64,000 nucleotides of DNA, from NCBI GenBank assembly GCA_023450085.1, contig JAEXHI010000037.1, forward strand, positions 71,032 through 135,031, written 5' to 3'. The DNA comes from Bacteroidota bacterium (GTDB lineage: Bacteria > Bacteroidota > Bacteroidia > Sphingobacteriales > Sphingobacteriaceae). Below are positions 8,422 through 17,363 of the stretch, piece after piece. The position numbers and the translations under genes are program-made. Under the pieces are notes generated by a model that was not told where the DNA came from, searched no databases, and worked only from the letters and a program-made list of their open reading frames with translations. How positions within the stretch are numbered: the stretch's first letter is position 1; each line of letters starts with the position of its first letter.

Positions 8422-8448
8422 CCGTTTATGTCTTATTCTTGAATTATA

Positions 8449-8574
8449 TTATTCTCTTAATTTCTTGCGCAATACATTTATCACAAGGTATAATACATAA
8501 AATATCAAAATTACAAATGTGAGACTTAACAAATTCCAAATGAGTAAGCCTGTTTCAGGTACTAAAAGATCCAT
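8449..8574 (-). CDS. Small single-span membrane peptide, 41 residues, unknown
   Basis: The frame begins MDLLVPETGLLIWNLL and continues with a strongly hydrophobic segment (about residues 9-34), ending in the basic tail RKKLRE. It starts 11 bases after the stop of the di-haem peroxidase gene on the same strand and ends just before a bidirectional terminator, so it looks like the last gene of that operon. The positive-inside rule puts the C-terminus in the cytosol. I recognise no family. Its in-operon position, proper start and transmembrane pattern support a real gene. Confidence 0.6.
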   Translation of the reverse strand: MDLLVPETGLLIWNLLSLTFVILIFYVLYLVINVLRKKLRE

Positions 8575-8585
8575 ATTAAAGCGTT

Positions 8586-9719
8586 TTATTGTTCTGGTAA
8601 TTTTGGAGGCATAATTTTCTGTACTTGTGTACTGATCGATTTTAAAAATGCTTCCAGTTGTGTTTGTTCGGTTAAAGTTAAGTTTAATTTTTTTAGCATC
8701 GCCGATTTCGGATTTTTCAATGAATCTGGAATAACGGCAGCTCGCTGGTAGCTTACCGGATTTCCTAAGTTATAAAACTCAATCACGTCTTTAATGGAAG
8801 GGAAATTGCCATGATGCATCCAAGGTCCGGTAATGTGGGTTTCTCTCAAAGAAGGGGTTTTAAATGCTCCCACATCCTTTAAATTTTTGGTAACATTATA
8901 CAATCCCAGATCTTCCATTCGTGAACCCAATAAAGCCTGTCCGTCATTGTGAAACTTATTGTCGCTAAATAAAGGAGTATTATGGCAATTGATACATCCC
9001 GCTTTGGTACGGAACAGGTGCAAGCCGACTACTTCGTCATCCTTTAAAGCCTTTGAATTGCCTTTTACAAAAGCATCAAAACGGGAACTGGTGCTTACAA
9101 TACTACGTTCAAAAGTGGCAATGGCTTTTTGTATTTTGTCTAATGTGATTTCTTCACTTCCGAAAGCTTGAACAAACAAAGGTTTGTAACCCGCAACAGC
9201 TTTTACGTTTTTAACCATTGTAGCTAAATCAGTGTTCATTTCTACATGGTCTTGCACAGGAAATTTTGCCTGTTCTTCTAAACTGCCAGCTCTGCCGTCC
9301 CAAAAAAACTTTTCATAAAAACCAACATTGAGTAAAGTCATGGCATTGCGTTTACCGGTTTGGCGATTGTGACCATAAGCTACTCTTTTTCCATCTCCCC
9401 AACCCAATTCAGGGTCATGACAAGAAGCACAAGCAATTTGCCCCGAAACAGATAATCGAGGGTCGAAGAAAAGAATTTTTCCTAGCTGCTGTTTTTCTGC
9501 TTTAAAGGGATTATCTGCTGGATAACTAGGTCTGCCTAAATAGCCAATATCCTTAAAGCCAGGTTTGGCCTCCTCATGTAAGGTTGGTTTAGGCCATTTT
9601 GCAGGATCACCACTGTACAACTCACGTAGCTGTTCAACGGTATAATCTGTACTTTGCAAAAAAGCAGAGGAGCAAACAAAAACAATTAAAACGGTGGCCA
9701 GCACCAAAAGTCTTTTCAT
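8586..9719 (-). CDS. Di-haem cytochrome c peroxidase / MauG family protein
   Basis: 377 residues from the ATG at 9719; a TTG two codons upstream is in frame but unlikely. The signal peptide is MKRLLVLATVLIVFVCSSAF. Two c-type haem motifs are visible: CASCH (about residues 97-101, in a typical FDPRLS..IACASCH context) and CINCH (about 242-246). GPWMHHG near residue 300 fits the conserved distal region. Family members reduce hydrogen peroxide or, as in MauG, modify partner proteins, in the periplasm. It is last but one in a sigma/FecR/SusC/SusD operon, 10 bases after a lipoprotein gene, which suggests a link to whatever the SusC/D pair imports. The substrate is unknown. Confidence 0.92.
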   Translation of the reverse strand: MKRLLVLATVLIVFVCSSAFLQSTDYTVEQLRELYSGDPAKWPKPTLHEEAKPGFKDIGYLGRPSYPADNPFKAEKQQLGKILFFDPRLSVSGQIACASCHDPELGWGDGKRVAYGHNRQTGKRNAMTLLNVGFYEKFFWDGRAGSLEEQAKFPVQDHVEMNTDLATMVKNVKAVAGYKPLFVQAFGSEEITLDKIQKAIATFERSIVSTSSRFDAFVKGNSKALKDDEVVGLHLFRTKAGCINCHNTPLFSDNKFHNDGQALLGSRMEDLGLYNVTKNLKDVGAFKTPSLRETHITGPWMHHGNFPSIKDVIEFYNLGNPVSYQRAAVIPDSLKNPKSAMLKKLNLTLTEQTQLEAFLKSISTQVQKIMPPKLPEQ

Positions 9720-9729
9720 CCTCAAAAAA

Positions 9730-10344
9730 TTAAAGGGTAAGTGCTGTTGGGCTTAGTTTATACTTAAAAGTTCGTGTGGTGCCTCCAATGGCTGCCTCGT
9801 TGAAAGTAATACTAAGGTCAATCACTTTCGAGGTTTCGTCGTAAGTACCGCTGCCACTCATGCCAATTGTAATGGTTTGTCCTGCGGTTGATTTTCTCAA
9901 AATTACATCTTGGGTTTTTACTTTAACGATACCTGTTTTTGCACCCTCATAATCTGGGAAAAACTGTAAAACCTGATCTACATTAATGCCCACGGTTTTA
10001 ATATTGGTGCTTCCAGTATAGGTGCTGTACAAACGTACCATGTCAAACATAGGCACGCCACTGTCTACCACATTTGGATTGGTAAAGCCAATAAAGCTAG
10101 GGTCGGCGGTAGAAATCGTTGAAAAATGTCCAGCAATCCTGCTTCCCCAAGCAGCTGTAGTTGGATCGTATCTATATACGAACATTTGATAGAAGGCGAT
10201 GGGCTGATGAAAAACGGAAATGGCAGAAGATGAAGCGGTAGCCACTGGTTCCGCTGGATATAAATCTGCTTTTGCAGCAGGTTCGTCTTTTTTACAACCG
10301 CTAAAGATGATGATGCTAATGAATAATGCTAATAAATTTCTCAT
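9730..10344 (-). CDS. Predicted surface or periplasmic lipoprotein in SusC/D operon
   Basis: 204 residues. The leader MRNLLALFISIIIFSGCKKDEP has a lipobox with Cys17, so it is a lipoprotein. The rest is rich in Thr, Ser and Val and looks all-beta. The C-terminal half, with SGSGTYDETSKVIDLSITFNEAAIGG, resembles the beta-sandwich tails of small SusE/SusF-position lipoproteins, but I cannot name a Pfam family. It lies 9 bases after susD and 10 bases before the di-haem peroxidase gene, so it is co-transcribed with both. It probably helps bind the ligand of the SusC/D transporter at the cell surface. Confidence 0.8.
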   Translation of the reverse strand: MRNLLALFISIIIFSGCKKDEPAAKADLYPAEPVATASSSAISVFHQPIAFYQMFVYRYDPTTAAWGSRIAGHFSTISTADPSFIGFTNPNVVDSGVPMFDMVRLYSTYTGSTNIKTVGINVDQVLQFFPDYEGAKTGIVKVKTQDVILRKSTAGQTITIGMSGSGTYDETSKVIDLSITFNEAAIGGTTRTFKYKLSPTALTL

Positions 10345-10353
10345 ATCTTTTTA

Positions 10354-11787
10354 TTAATAACCTGGGTTTTGTTTCATGTTTTTGTTAGCGTTAACCGTGT
10401 TGGCCGGAAGTGGCATGATTAGCCTATCGTCGTCAGTCAAAAGGTTTTTGGCTAGTGGCGTAACATCTACTCTGGCGATGTCTTTTTTGCGTCGCATTAA
10501 ATCGAACAGTAAATTGCCTTCAAAGGCTAGTTCTTTTCTTCTTTCTAAGAGCACAGCGTCAATAACCGCATCTTTTGTACTTAAATTTAAAGTACTCGCG
10601 CTAGCATCGCCACGTTTCCTGATCAGGTTTAGGTCGGCGTTTGCTGTGGTGAAATCTGTTACTGTTTTTTCTACTGCCGCCTCCGCTCTAATTAAATACA
10701 GTTCCGAAAGTCGTAATACTTTGATAGGTGTAGCCAATGTCCCACCACCTTGGTACTTTTTAGTGAAAGCATAATTTACACCGCTTATATCAATTCTATT
10801 GAACATCGAATTGATATTTCTTACGTCAGTGGTGCTGTATAAACCAGTTAAATCCAAAGTTGCGGCATACATTCTGTAAGATGAAAGGTTGGTGCTTTCG
10901 TAGTATACGCCCAAACCGCCACCAGTGAAGTTGGTTTCTACAGGCAATTCAAAGATCGATTCGCTTGATGGTACACGCCCTGTCCAGCTAGCTACATAAG
11001 CAGCATTGGTTATTAATGTGTATTGGTTGCTCTTGATAATTTCGTCGGCCAATGCAAAGGCTCTGTCCCAATTATTTTGGTACAAGTAAACTTTGGCCAA
11101 CAGTGCTTTGGCAGAAGTTTTGGTGAAATAGTTCTGTTTAGTACCAGAGTTTAAAACGCCTACATTGGTATCGTCAAAAGCAGCAATGGCTTCCGTAAGG
11201 TCGTTTGTAATGGCATTGTAAGTTTCAGCAACGGTTGCTCTAAAAGGTGCTGGATCTGAATACAATTGTGGCTGCGAAATGACAGGAATACCTAAATGAG
11301 ATCCATTTGAGGTGTAATTGAATGGTCGGGCAAAAATCCTAACCAAATCAAAATGGATTAATGCTCTGATTGCTTTTGCTTCGGCAATGATTTTGGTTTT
11401 TTCGGTCGCAGAACCTGCTGAGGAAGGGGTGTATTTAATGATGTTGTTTATATTGTTCAGTTCGCCATATAGAGAAGAGTAAGTGCCATTCATACTTGAA
11501 TTTTGTGAATCTACAATGGCCTCGTAAACATCTTCTAGCCTAAGGTTAGTGTTTTTACTGAATTTGATATTCCCCGCTAAAATTTCAGGATAAACCATCA
11601 TGTTTTTATTATAATGGCTTTCATCTAATAAAGCTCTATAAGAACCTGCCAAAGCAGTTTTTGCACCCTGTACATCTAAAAAGAGGTCTTCTAAGGATAT
11701 TTTATCTGTAGGTTCTTTATCTAATATTTTTTCGCAAGAAGAAAATCCTATCAGCGAAATTATAAGGAGTAAGTAATATTTTTTCAT
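10354..11787 (-). CDS. RagB/SusD family outer-membrane nutrient-binding lipoprotein
   Basis: 477 residues from the ATG at 11787, where a lipoprotein leader begins (MKKYYLLLIISLIGFSSCEK, Cys18). The in-frame ATG at 11820 would put eleven extra residues before the signal. Family marks are the N-terminal KILDKEPTDKISLEDLF, the helical TPR-like body, and the C-terminal LLERRKELAFEGNLLFDLMRRK followed by PLPANTVNANKNMKQNPGY. SusD proteins cap the SusC barrel outside the cell and capture the ligand. It follows the SusC gene by 42 bases. The ligand cannot be read from sequence. Confidence 0.95.
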   Translation of the reverse strand: MKKYYLLLIISLIGFSSCEKILDKEPTDKISLEDLFLDVQGAKTALAGSYRALLDESHYNKNMMVYPEILAGNIKFSKNTNLRLEDVYEAIVDSQNSSMNGTYSSLYGELNNINNIIKYTPSSAGSATEKTKIIAEAKAIRALIHFDLVRIFARPFNYTSNGSHLGIPVISQPQLYSDPAPFRATVAETYNAITNDLTEAIAAFDDTNVGVLNSGTKQNYFTKTSAKALLAKVYLYQNNWDRAFALADEIIKSNQYTLITNAAYVASWTGRVPSSESIFELPVETNFTGGGLGVYYESTNLSSYRMYAATLDLTGLYSTTDVRNINSMFNRIDISGVNYAFTKKYQGGGTLATPIKVLRLSELYLIRAEAAVEKTVTDFTTANADLNLIRKRGDASASTLNLSTKDAVIDAVLLERRKELAFEGNLLFDLMRRKKDIARVDVTPLAKNLLTDDDRLIMPLPANTVNANKNMKQNPGY

Positions 11788-11829
11788 CGAAATTGATATG
11801 TTGAAAATGGATGATTTCATGATCGATTA

Positions 11830-14800
11830 TTATAGGCCAATTTTTACACCGAAAGTAAATGCAGAAGTTTCTGGAAATACGAATCTTCGCTCTGCTACGC
11901 CATTTCTGCCTTTAGTTCCGGCATCTTTATACAGATAAAAAAGATTGGTAGCATTAGCAAAAATAGAAGCGCTTTGAAGTGTTAATTTGCTGGCCATACT
12001 TTTAGGCAACGTATAGCCAAGGGTAACGTTTGAAAGTTTCAGATAGCTCAGGTCGTACATGTAACGAGATGAATTGGGTACGATACTTCTATTAATGAGC
12101 AATCTTGGAATATCGGTAACATCACCAGGTTTTTGCCAACGATCTATCAAGTTCACACTTTGATTTCTGTTTTGAAGATTTCTGCCGTCAGACTCGTCCG
12201 CATAGTTCACAAATAAATTGGCACCGTAGCTGTAAAGAATGTTGAAAGAGAAGTTGAAATCGTATAGGTTGAACGTGTTGATGAAACCACCTTGGAAATC
12301 AGGTAGGCGATCTCCCAATACCATGGTGTTGCCAATAGTAAGGGCATTAATTTCGGAAACGGTTCTGATGACGCCATTATTGTCATAAAACATCTCTGTC
12401 CCATTGTCTGGATTAATTCCTGCCCAGCGATAACCATAAATAGCCGAAGTACTATTTCCTACTTTTAAGGCCGCTGCATCAGTTGCAGTAGAGTATAAGG
12501 AGGCGAAGCCATTGTTGTAAGAAATCAATTTGTTTTTGTTGGTGCCCAGGTTAAAAGATGTAAACCAGTTAAAATTCTGTTTGCTGATTACTGGAGTGTT
12601 GATGCTCAATTCGAAACCTTGGTTGCGCATTTTGCCCGTGTTGGCAGAGATATTAGCAAAACCTGTTTCTAGTGGCACTAATACGTTGGAAATAAGGTCA
12701 ACAATCGTGTTATTATAATATTCGGCAGTTACCTGTACTTTGTTAAACAGGGTGAAATCTACCGCTGTATTGAATTTGTAGTTCTTTTCCCAGCCTAAAT
12801 CTGGATTGGGGGCACCTGTTGCATCAGGGTATGAAGCGACGTTCCCGTTATAAGTATTGCCACTTTGCGTACCGAAACTATACAAACCTCTAGCTGCATA
12901 AGTACCAATTCTGGAGTTCCCTGTTGAACCAAAAGTGGTTCTTAATTTCAGATGGTTAATCACTTTGTTGTTTTTGAAGAACTCTTCGTTGCTAATTAGC
13001 CAAGCTAAACCAATTGATCCGTTGAGCGCTACCTGTTTGTCTCCACCAAAAATGGACGACTTGTCAATACGCCCGTTGATGTTGGCGTAGTATTTCTTTT
13101 TGAAATCATAACCTAACTGCGAGTAATAAGATACCGTGGCGTCAGAGTTGGTAGAAGAAGCAGAAGTTTGTGTGGCAGCCATATTCAGTACACGATACCT
13201 GTCGAAGCTGAATCCAGCGCCTGAGCCTCTCAATAAATCGGTTTTTCTATCTGCTATTTGCGTGCCCACTAAGAAATTAACCGTATGTGCATCTTTAAAT
13301 ACTTTGTCGTAAGTGGCTTGAACAAATGCGGTGTACCCTAGGTAATTACGGTCATAAATAGTTAATCTGCCATTAGCATTTCTTCCAGTAGCATTTTGTG
13401 CGGATAAATATTGGGTTTGCTTGTTTTGATAGTTGTCTGCACCTACCGTGGCCGAAATTGCAATCTCCTTAGTGATTTGATAGCTACCGTTTAAATTACC
13501 CATTAATTGAATACCCTTATTGCTGTTTTGGTTTTGGGTAAGAATTGCCAGCGGATTTGGTACGCCCAAAATATCTTGGTAAGTGCCATCTTCGGCTACA
13601 GCGGCTATGTTTGGAGGTAAAATCACGCCCCCAAAAGCTGATAAAGTGTTACTTTGCGTATAAGTAGGGCTAAGGTTAAAGCCAACTTTGAACTTATCGT
13701 TAATTTGTTGATCTACCCTCAAACGCAAATAAACCTTTTGCAGATCATTACCTAAAGAGCTCGATTTTTGATCTCTATAACCCGCAGAAAGACGATAAGT
13801 AGTTTTGCCCGTGCCTCCGGAAAGGTCTAGGCCGATGTTTTGATAAACCGGTGTTCTATTTGTTAAATCAAACCAATCCGTATTGATGGTGCTACTTCCA
13901 GCAAGCTGAGTGGCTTCGGTTACGGAGCGACCACCATTAATGTAAGCTTCTCTTAGCAGACTGTGATATTGCGGACCACTTAACCATTTGTATTCGTTGA
14001 TGAACCTAGAAATACCAGTATCGTAATTTACGTTAAGTCTTGTTTTTCCAGCTTCGCCAGCTTTGGTCGTGATAATGATTACTCCATTTGCAGCATCAGC
14101 GCCATACAAGGCGGAGGCCGTAGCATCTTTTAGTATAGAGATGCTTTTAATATCATCTGGGTTTATGTTCGATAGCGGATTGAGGTAACCTTCGCCGTTG
14201 AAAACAGAAGCTTCATTTCCTCTTTGTTGCTCATAAGCGGGAACACCATCTACTACATATAGCGGTTGCGTAGAAGTTCCTCTGCTTGCACCAATATTTG
14301 GTAATGACCCTTGCCCCCTGATATTGATTTTAACAGGGGTATTCAGTTCAGAGGTTGTTTCTACATAAACCCCAGCCACCATTCCTTCAATCATTTTGTC
14401 GAAACTCTCAATAGGTCTGTAGCTCTGTAATTGCTTGCTCGAAAGTTGTGAAATACTGCCCACTACATCTTCCCTACGTTTTTCTTTGGTGTAAGAACTC
14501 GTTACGATCACTTCGTCCATGCCAAAAATATCATTGTCCATCTCTACCTTTAAAAAGCTTTGTTTGCCCACATTTACTTCCTTGGTGAGCATGCCAATGT
14601 AAATGAACTCTAGGATGGTGCTCTCGATGTTTTCGCCAGCTAACCTAATGGTAAATTCGCCGTTTACATTGCTTATGGCGCCTTGTCGGGTACCTTTTTT
14701 AAAGACATTTACCCCTGGGATAGGTTGGCCATCTTGGCGACTGGTAATTACACCCGTAATTAATTTCACCTGCGGAGCAGCTTTTCTAATACCTTTTCTG

Positions 14801-15102
14801 ATGGCGATGTTATTGCCGGCCATGTTAAAATCCAATCCCGATTGTCCAGAAATAGTGGTCAGTACCTCTTTCAGGTTATTCTTGATATTTAAGGTAACCA
14901 GTTGCGAAAGATCAACTTCCTTTTGGTCGTAGTTAAAAGTTAAGCCTGTTTGTTTTTCGATATCCTTAAGAACAGTGGTTAATGGTTTTTGAACCACATT
15001 CACCGTTACTGTTGGATTTTTGCTTTGTGCCATTGTAGGCGCAATATGATAGAATAAGAGGAGCGTAAGAACTAAAAGGATTTTAGGGTAAACTTTATTC
15101 AT
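11830..15102 (-). CDS. SusC/RagA family TonB-linked outer-membrane transporter with STN domain
   Basis: 1090 residues. Signal peptide at about 1-25. STN (secretin/TonB N-terminal) domain at about 32-105 (VVQKPLTTVLKDIEKQTGL). CarboxypepD_reg-like domain at about 115-195 (ITGVITSRQDGQPIPGVNVF). Plug at about 205-345, with VYVETTSELN and LKDATASALYG. The 22-strand barrel follows, ending in Leu after TFGVKIGL. The STN domain is what lets such transporters signal to a FecR anti-sigma factor, and fecR is the adjacent upstream gene (1 base gap). It imports a substrate across the outer membrane using TonB energy. It is complete, with no frameshift. Confidence 0.97.
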   Translation of the reverse strand: MNKVYPKILLVLTLLLFYHIAPTMAQSKNPTVTVNVVQKPLTTVLKDIEKQTGLTFNYDQKEVDLSQLVTLNIKNNLKEVLTTISGQSGLDFNMAGNNIAIRKGIRKAAPQVKLITGVITSRQDGQPIPGVNVFKKGTRQGAISNVNGEFTIRLAGENIESTILEFIYIGMLTKEVNVGKQSFLKVEMDNDIFGMDEVIVTSSYTKEKRREDVVGSISQLSSKQLQSYRPIESFDKMIEGMVAGVYVETTSELNTPVKINIRGQGSLPNIGASRGTSTQPLYVVDGVPAYEQQRGNEASVFNGEGYLNPLSNINPDDIKSISILKDATASALYGADAANGVIIITTKAGEAGKTRLNVNYDTGISRFINEYKWLSGPQYHSLLREAYINGGRSVTEATQLAGSSTINTDWFDLTNRTPVYQNIGLDLSGGTGKTTYRLSAGYRDQKSSSLGNDLQKVYLRLRVDQQINDKFKVGFNLSPTYTQSNTLSAFGGVILPPNIAAVAEDGTYQDILGVPNPLAILTQNQNSNKGIQLMGNLNGSYQITKEIAISATVGADNYQNKQTQYLSAQNATGRNANGRLTIYDRNYLGYTAFVQATYDKVFKDAHTVNFLVGTQIADRKTDLLRGSGAGFSFDRYRVLNMAATQTSASSTNSDATVSYYSQLGYDFKKKYYANINGRIDKSSIFGGDKQVALNGSIGLAWLISNEEFFKNNKVINHLKLRTTFGSTGNSRIGTYAARGLYSFGTQSGNTYNGNVASYPDATGAPNPDLGWEKNYKFNTAVDFTLFNKVQVTAEYYNNTIVDLISNVLVPLETGFANISANTGKMRNQGFELSINTPVISKQNFNWFTSFNLGTNKNKLISYNNGFASLYSTATDAAALKVGNSTSAIYGYRWAGINPDNGTEMFYDNNGVIRTVSEINALTIGNTMVLGDRLPDFQGGFINTFNLYDFNFSFNILYSYGANLFVNYADESDGRNLQNRNQSVNLIDRWQKPGDVTDIPRLLINRSIVPNSSRYMYDLSYLKLSNVTLGYTLPKSMASKLTLQSASIFANATNLFYLYKDAGTKGRNGVAERRFVFPETSAFTFGVKIGL

Positions 15103-15103
15103 T

Positions 15104-16111
15104 TTATGGAACTAGGGTTATAATGTTGTTGTCGATTTTATAATTGATTCTTTTCGCAAAGCAGATATTTTGAATGATGCTCAGGTAATCGGTTTTAGAG
15201 AAACTTCCAGAATATTCCCAGTGTTGATCACCCGTTTTGTTGATGACGGTGATGCCGTAAGCATTATAAAGTTTGGTGGCGATTTCCTCGAAAGAAGCGC
15301 TTTCAAAAATGATAGCACCAGTTTGCCAAGCCGTGATTTGATTGGTATTAAAAGTGGTTTTCTCCAATTGTTTAGCGCTCCCTTTAATCGTAACCATTTC
15401 GGAGGGCTTTAAGACGGTTTTTTGGCTTTTATCACTTAATTCAACCGCAACACTTCCTTCTAATAGGGCTACCGAAACATCGGCTGCATTTTGATAAGCC
15501 GATATGTTAAACTTTGTTCCCAGAACGGTGGTAGTGAGTTTATTGGTTTTTACGGTAAAAGGTTTGCTTTTGTCTTTGCTGATTTCGAAAAAACCTTCTC
15601 CTACCAATTCTACTTCCCTTTTGTCGTGAGCAAAGTGCTGCGGATATTTTAAAGTACTGTTGCTATTTAGGGATATTTTAGAGCCATCTTCGAGGGTAAT
15701 GATAGCAGTTTTGCCGTAATCGTTATGGTAGCTTATATAGACTGGCTGCGCAGGTTTTTGATTGAAGATATAAATTGTAACAGAAGAAATAACCAATAAC
15801 GAAGCAGCGATGGCTAGCTTGGTATAGCTGAATAGTTTTTTACTCTTTGTAGGAGGCGTTACTGGGATAGTGTCGTGAACTGCTAGAAAGCTGTCGAATT
15901 TGTCTAATGCTTCACTTAGTTCTGGTTCACCAAGTTGCAGATGAAGTTTAGCCAATAGCAATTCTGCCTTATAAATTTCATCTAATTTTTCAGGATGTAA
16001 GCTGATCCAATTTTCCCAAAAAGCAATGGCTTGCTCGTCAGTTTGAAGATAATAAGCGATGAAAGATTCATCTGCAGCAAAATCTTCCGCATGATAAAGG
16101 TTAAAATTCAT
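15104..16111 (-). CDS. FecR-family anti-sigma factor (with C-terminal DUF4974)
   Basis: 335 residues. The cytosolic N-terminal part (1-97) is followed by one membrane span at about 98-116 (LAIAASLLVISSVTIYIF). The periplasmic FecR domain follows (about 130-235, GKTAIITLEDGSKISLNSNS, then VELVGEGFFEISKDKSKPFTVKT). The C-terminal DUF4974 region, ASFEEIATKLYNAYGI to the end, is the part expected to contact the STN domain of SusC. The gene lies between the sigma factor gene (107 bases upstream) and the SusC gene (1 base downstream), the classical cell-surface signalling order. Confidence 0.95.
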   Translation of the reverse strand: MNFNLYHAEDFAADESFIAYYLQTDEQAIAFWENWISLHPEKLDEIYKAELLLAKLHLQLGEPELSEALDKFDSFLAVHDTIPVTPPTKSKKLFSYTKLAIAASLLVISSVTIYIFNQKPAQPVYISYHNDYGKTAIITLEDGSKISLNSNSTLKYPQHFAHDKREVELVGEGFFEISKDKSKPFTVKTNKLTTTVLGTKFNISAYQNAADVSVALLEGSVAVELSDKSQKTVLKPSEMVTIKGSAKQLEKTTFNTNQITAWQTGAIIFESASFEEIATKLYNAYGITVINKTGDQHWEYSGSFSKTDYLSIIQNICFAKRINYKIDNNIITLVP

Positions 16112-16218
16112 GTATGGAATACCGAGTTTTTTTAGACTAGTTATAGATAAGAGTCAGGGTAGGTAGATTTTTACCAGAATTTTTTTAAAAAAATAAAAAG
16201 TCGCTTGAAACGCTGTAT

Positions 16219-16758
16219 TTACAGATTAAAAAAGTCACGTAATTGGGTAATTGCAGCGTGTACATGGTTGTAAACAGTACGATGTTTAAGGTTCAGCATT
16301 TGGGCGATGGTTTCGTAATCCAGTCCGTCGAAAAACTTTAGCTTAATCACTTCTCTTTGGGTAGGGGTAAGCTGATCAATGCCCATCCTTAGTTTGTACT
16401 GACTGGCAGCGTCTTGTTGCGCAGTAATTAGTAAGTCCTCGTAGGAAAATTCCTTTAAACCTTCTATTTCTGGAAAATCATCCATACTTCCCGTGAGGGT
16501 ATCCTGTTTAAGCTGTTTGAGCAGTTTGTTCCGTAAACAGGTTTTGAGATAGGCAGGTACATGATTTACGGTTTGTAGTAAATTTCTTCTTTCCCACAAT
16601 TCGCAAAAGAGCTCATGAATGCTGTCTTTGGTTTTTTCTTTGTCTGCAATTAATTTAAAGCCATAGACATACAACTGCTGATAGCAGGATTGATACAAGG
16701 TCTTCATAGCCAAGGTATCACCGAGTCGAATTTTATCCCAAAGGTCGGTGTACATCAT
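16219..16758 (-). CDS. ECF RNA polymerase sigma factor of the Bacteroidota FecI-like type
   Basis: 179 residues from the ATG at 16758; the ATG at 16755 is equally possible. The GTG at 16767 overlaps a TATATTTG -7 element and so cannot be the start. Region 2 is at about 20-85 (LYVYGFKLIADKEKTKDSIHELFCELWERR). Region 4 is at about 120-175 (LTPTQREVIKLKFFDGLDYETIAQMLNLKHRTVYNHVHAAI), a clear helix-turn-helix. FecR, encoded next, would hold it inactive until the SusC transporter is occupied. A perfect 17-bp palindrome at 16791-16807 lies just upstream of the promoter element. Confidence 0.95.
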   Translation of the reverse strand: MMYTDLWDKIRLGDTLAMKTLYQSCYQQLYVYGFKLIADKEKTKDSIHELFCELWERRNLLQTVNHVPAYLKTCLRNKLLKQLKQDTLTGSMDDFPEIEGLKEFSYEDLLITAQQDAASQYKLRMGIDQLTPTQREVIKLKFFDGLDYETIAQMLNLKHRTVYNHVHAAITQLRDFFNL

Positions 16759-16766
16759 TGTGGGCA

Positions 16767-16774
16767 CAAATATA
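16767..16774 (-). promoter_or_regulatory. -7 element (TATATTTG) of the sigma factor gene
   Basis: This is an exact match to TAnnTTTG on the minus strand, with 8 bases to the ATG at 16758. No convincing -33 box is seen, because the upstream stretch is an A-rich tract. Confidence 0.5.
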
Positions 16775-16790
16775 GGATATTCTTTTTTTG

Positions 16791-16807
16791 TTTAGAATTA
16801 TTCTAAA
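16791..16807. promoter_or_regulatory. 17-bp perfect palindrome upstream of the sigma factor gene
   Basis: TTTAGAAT, one central base, then ATTCTAAA. It lies 17 bases beyond the sigma-gene -7 element, in the divergent spacer with the gene at 16930. An operator is plausible but no regulator can be named. Confidence 0.35.
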
Positions 16808-16895
16808 TAATTTACAGAAAAAGGATTGTCGTTGTAAAAATAACGAGAGGTTACAACTTTTGGCAAAAGTAAGCTGTTGTTTTACAGATAAATGA

Positions 16896-16925
16896 TTTGA
16901 GCTTGGCTGTTATCCTTTATATTTG
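16896..16925 (+). promoter_or_regulatory. Promoter of the small exported-protein gene at 16930 (leaderless arrangement)
   Basis: A TTTG -33 box at 16896-16899, an 18-base spacer and a TATATTTG -7 box at 16918-16925. Only four bases separate the -7 box from the ATG at 16930, so the mRNA probably starts at the initiation codon. Confidence 0.6.
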
Positions 16926-16929
16926 CGAC

Positions 16930-17244
16930 ATGAAAAAACAAAAACTTAGAAGCGTTATGATGCTTTGCCTGCTTTTTTTGCTGGGCATGGTATATAGTGC
17001 GCATGTTTTTGTAATGGATAACAAGGTAGCTGTGCAAACAGAAATGACTGATACCAATGATGACAACACGGAAAGTGGAGAGGAAAATGTAAAAGAAACG
17101 TCCCATCATCTTTTCCTGCTGGAAAAAATGCGCTATCATTTAAAGCCAGTCACCTCAATTGTGGTAAAATTGAATGTTCATATTGAGACTGCGCTTCCAG
17201 AAGCTTACCTTCAGTTAACCACGCCTCCGCCCGATTTTGCTTAA
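16930..17244 (+). CDS. Small exported or membrane-anchored protein, unknown
   Basis: 104 residues from the ATG at 16930, chosen because the promoter -7 box ends four bases before it; an in-frame ATG further upstream lies inside the promoter. The N-terminus MKKQKLRSVMMLCLLFLLGMVYSAHVFV is a signal peptide or single anchor. An acidic stretch (about 43-58, DTNDDNTESGEEN) and a tail ending LTTPPPDFA follow. The Pro-rich end is reminiscent of short accessory proteins of Bacteroidota, but I cannot assign a family. It is divergent from the ECF sigma gene and precedes the S74-like gene on the same strand. Confidence 0.6.
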   Translation: MKKQKLRSVMMLCLLFLLGMVYSAHVFVMDNKVAVQTEMTDTNDDNTESGEENVKETSHHLFLLEKMRYHLKPVTSIVVKLNVHIETALPEAYLQLTTPPPDFA

Positions 17245-17363
17245 TACCATCGCGAAAAAAATCAAACCAATACCAATTTTCTTATAGATATAAATGTACA
17301 AACGATGAAACCATTGTGAGTTGCTAGTCAATCACGATCGCTTCATCATCATCCACAATTAAA

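Noticed and set aside
10376..10774. 132-codon plus-strand frame opposite the SusD gene
   Set aside because: Complement of a conserved SusD C-terminal region; no promoter and no recognisable domain.
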